Assembly: GCF_000504285.1 (NCBI RefSeq)
Contig: NZ_KI632511.1
Span: 8,414,154-8,478,153, forward strand
Length of the DNA stretch: 64,000 nt
From: Actinospica robiniae DSM 44927
GTDB taxonomy: Bacteria; Actinomycetota; Actinomycetes; Streptomycetales; Catenulisporaceae
Reading direction: 5' to 3'
Every line of letters begins with the position of its first letter. Within the stretch, counting starts at the first letter, position 1. Shown here one piece after another: positions 62,089 to 64,000 of this stretch. Position numbers and translations under genes: made by a program. The notes under the pieces are model-generated. The model saw nothing but the letters and a program-made list of their open reading frames with translations, was not told where the DNA came from and made no database searches.

Positions 62089-63030
62089 TTATGCAGCTAA
62101 TGAAAGCTTATTGTCAAATATTGACTCGTACTGAGCTGGGCTCAGGTATCCGAGCTGACGCTGGATCCGAGTGCGGTTGTAGTAGGTCTCGATGTACTCG
62201 AAGCTGGCGGCGCGTACCGCCTTGCAGTCGACCCAGACCGACAGATGTATCAGTTCTTTTTTATACAGAGCGTTGAACGATTCGGCGGCGGCGTTGTCGA
62301 AGCAGATCCCGGTCTTGCCGACGGAGGGCAGGATGCCCTGGTCGAGGCACAGGTCGCGGAATGCGCGTCCGGTGTAGACGCTGCCGCGGTCGGTGTGCAT
62401 CACGGTCTGGCCCCGATGCGGCCGGCGCCGGGCGATCGCCATGCGCAGCGCGTCCAGGACGAGTTGTTCGCGCATGTGCTCGGCCACGGCCCATCCGATC
62501 ACCTGGCGGGAGAACCCGTCGATCACCGTGGCGAGGTAGCACCAGCCGGTCATGGTCCATATGTAGGTCACGTCGCCGTACCAGATCTCGTTCGGCGTGT
62601 CGGGGAAGAAGTCGCGTTCGACCAGGTCGACGAGGCCGCGGCTGTTCGCAGGGTCCTGGGTTGTCGTGGTGGTGCGCTTGGCGGCGGGGTGGACGCAGCG
62701 CAGGCCCGCGGCTCGTGCCAGGCGCCGGACGCGGCGCTGGGAGGTGGCGTGGCCCTGCTTGGCGAGTTCCGCGTGGATGCGGTCGATCCCGTAGCGGCCC
62801 TCGTGCGCCCGGTCGATCGCGACGATAGCGGCGGTCAGTTCCGCGTCGCGCTGTGCGTGTGCGCAGGCCTGGCGATTGGACCAGGCGTAGTACCCGGATC
62901 GGGAGACCGCCAGGATGCGGCACATCAGCTCGATCGGGTAGCGGTATCGGCGCGGTATGCCCGATTCCTTCTGTTCCTCCACGGCGGAGGAGATGAAGGC
63001 GAACCTCACTGGTTCTGGCTGGCAAACCAC
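62089..63030 (-). CDS. IS3-family transposase orfB (integrase core)
   Basis: 313 residues in the -1 frame relative to orfA. The rve DDE domain holds NEIWYGDVTYIWTMTGWCYL (first aspartate), VMHTDRGSVYTG (second) and CFDNAAAESFNALYKKELIH (glutamate). N-terminal HTH_21 region: GYYAWSNRQ and YGIDRIHAELAKQGHATSQR. Expressed as an orfAB fusion through frameshifting at the A7 run near 63036-63043. Confidence 0.93.
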   Translation of the reverse strand: MVCQPEPVRFAFISSAVEEQKESGIPRRYRYPIELMCRILAVSRSGYYAWSNRQACAHAQRDAELTAAIVAIDRAHEGRYGIDRIHAELAKQGHATSQRRVRRLARAAGLRCVHPAAKRTTTTTQDPANSRGLVDLVERDFFPDTPNEIWYGDVTYIWTMTGWCYLATVIDGFSRQVIGWAVAEHMREQLVLDALRMAIARRRPHRGQTVMHTDRGSVYTGRAFRDLCLDQGILPSVGKTGICFDNAAAESFNALYKKELIHLSVWVDCKAVRAASFEYIETYYNRTRIQRQLGYLSPAQYESIFDNKLSLAA

Positions 63031-63296
63031 GCGGCTGCTTTTTTTAGGAAATCTCTTTCCATGCGCAGCTTGCGGTTTTCGTCTTCGAGTTCCCGCAGGC
63101 GGGCGCGCTCGTCGGCGGTGACGGGCTTCTCGGCGACGGTGCCGTTCTTCTTGGCAAGGTTGACCCAGTTGCCGAGGGTCGCCTCGTGGATGCCGAGGTC
63201 GCGGGCGATCTCAGCGACCGGGCGCCCCGAGTTGACGACCAGGTCCACTGCCTCGGCCTTGTACTCGGCCGTGTACTTCTTCCGTGCTGCTCCCAC
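63006..63296 (-). CDS. IS3-family orfA (HTH protein)
   Basis: 96 residues from GTG 63296, with GGAGG 7 bases upstream. HTH_Tnp_1 domain: KKYTAEYKAEAVDLVVNSGR, VAEIARDLGIHEATLGNWVN, then a leucine-zipper segment LRELEDENRKLRMERDFLKK. The codons for FLKKA contain A-AAA-AAG, the usual -1 slippage site of this family, which joins it to orfB. Confidence 0.92.
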   Translation of the reverse strand: MGAARKKYTAEYKAEAVDLVVNSGRPVAEIARDLGIHEATLGNWVNLAKKNGTVAEKPVTADERARLRELEDENRKLRMERDFLKKAAAWFASQNQ

Positions 63297-63350
63297 TGCT
63301 CAACCTCCGTAGACCAGCCACCTTAGCGGCTCCGAATGTCTACGAGACTG

Positions 63351-64000
63351 ACGGGGGTCCAGGGCGGCGTCGAGCAGGCGGATGTAGTCGTGCTCGTCGA
63401 AGCCCTTCTTCTGGTTCTTGCGTCCGTGGTAGACGATGCTGCGGTGGATAAGGCGCGGTCGGTCAGCGGCGCCCGGCCGGAAGCCGAGCACGCCCGCGAA
63501 CGAGACGCGTTTGGTGCCCGCGGCGGTGACCTTCACCACCGGTGTCACCCCACGCGGTCCCCACGTCTTGCCACGCGGTGGCCGCATTCCCTGGCCGGCC
63601 TCATCCTCGAAGCACAGCCAGGCGTTCAGCTCCGAGGCCGTCCTTTTATCTCAGGCCAGGTCTGCTCACGCCACGCGGCGATCGCCTGCTCGTCGCGCTC
63701 GGCGGCGCGCCGGGTCGGTGCCTGCCAGGAGTACCCGGCCCGGTGCAGCAGCCGCGGGACCGTGCTCAGGTGTTTGTAGCGCACACCGAAGAGCTCAGCG
63801 ATCAGGTCTCTGATCCGCGCTAGCGTCCAGCGCTGGTCGTCGTCGTACCCGTGTGCCGCGGGCCCTTCATCGAGCACCGCGGTCAGCTGCGCGATCTGCT
63901 CTGTCGTGAGATACGGCTGCCGGCCTGCGGCTCCGATCGAGGCCATCGCCTCACGGCCGCCGCCTCGATAGGCCCGTCGCCACTCGAACACGCTCTTGCG
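63351..64000 (-). pseudogene. IS630-type transposase, N-terminal part, runs off the window edge
   Basis: On the minus strand from the window end: SVFEWRRAYRGGGREAMASI, YLTTEQIAQLTAVLDEG and WTLARIRDLIAELFGVRYKH, the winged-helix region. The frame stops at 63626, but a -1 shift at ATA-AAA-GG near 63645 continues it as ASELNAWLCFEDEAGQGMRP with the first catalytic aspartate (FEDE), down to the IS3 insertion. Many IS630 transposases are made by such programmed frameshifting, so the shift may be natural; the gene is broken by the IS3 element. Confidence 0.8.

Larger units (their letters stand above)
62068..63350 (-). mobile_element. IS3-family insertion sequence inside the IS630-type gene
   Basis: 1283 bases. 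CAGTTTCGTAGACA at 62068-62081 and TGTCTACGAGACTG at 63337-63350 are 14-bp inverted repeats with one mismatch. It carries orfA and orfB with an A-AAA-AAG slippery sequence in the overlap. An exact target duplication was not obvious, so the ends may be off by a few bases. Confidence 0.85.

Overview
The window is high-GC DNA with actinomycete features: many GTG starts, long GC-rich reading frames, a DUF574-type methyltransferase, a GAF-SpoIIE phosphatase paired with a STAS protein, and a DUF5819/HTTM pair. A Streptomyces, Catenulispora or Actinospica-like soil actinomycete is my inference. I see no rRNA, tRNA or CRISPR array.

Layout. 1-2720: an ABC exporter operon (ATPase cut by the window edge, then two permeases). 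3203-6502: a DrrAB-like ABC exporter, a VOC protein and a divergent LysR regulator. 6518-10630: the remnant of a secreted S8 protease and a Tat-exported clan GH-A glycosidase with inserted repeats. 10.6-14.6 kb: decayed fragments (PPOX, EAL, NB-ARC, Tn3 transposase, LutA) around one intact methyltransferase and one repeat element. 14.6-22.3 kb: a diguanylate cyclase, then an acyl-CoA ligase / TetR / TauD dioxygenase / MFS / aldehyde dehydrogenase cluster with a shared palindromic operator, probably catabolic. 22.3-33.3 kb: a transposase remnant, a LapA-like membrane protein divergent from a small HTH protein over a perfect 12-bp-arm palindrome, an FAD oxidoreductase, a secreted DUF3494 ice-binding-type protein, the DUF5819/HTTM pair and the STAS/SpoIIE pair.

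33.8-48.5 kb is the most unusual region. Two nearly identical serine recombinase genes in the same orientation are each followed by the same two-part structured repeat. Between them lie a small membrane protein, an HTH protein, a membrane-anchored protein, a 1388-aa protein joining an alpha/beta-hydrolase to a STAND-type NTPase and a long repeat region, and a protein with a HEPN-type R-x4-H motif. This looks like a mobile defence island. The structured repeat occurs four times in the window (about 2.9, 13.5, 35.5 and 47 kb), twice without a recombinase. An IS630-type element with perfect 17-bp ends and a TA duplication has split the last copy.

49-64 kb: a 1095-aa membrane protein of unknown function; an IS21 element (istA, a 74-aa gene, istB) inserted in an IS5-type transposase gene with a 7-bp target duplication; a flavin monooxygenase with one frameshift; and a two-gene operon encoding a long prokaryotic Argonaute, apparently catalytically dead, and a PD-(D/E)xK nuclease of DpnII/MboI type. 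The window ends in an IS630 gene split by an IS3 element.

The lipase-STAND/HEPN island and the Argonaute-nuclease operon are the best candidates for phage or plasmid defence. The structured recombinase-associated repeat is the best candidate for something undescribed.
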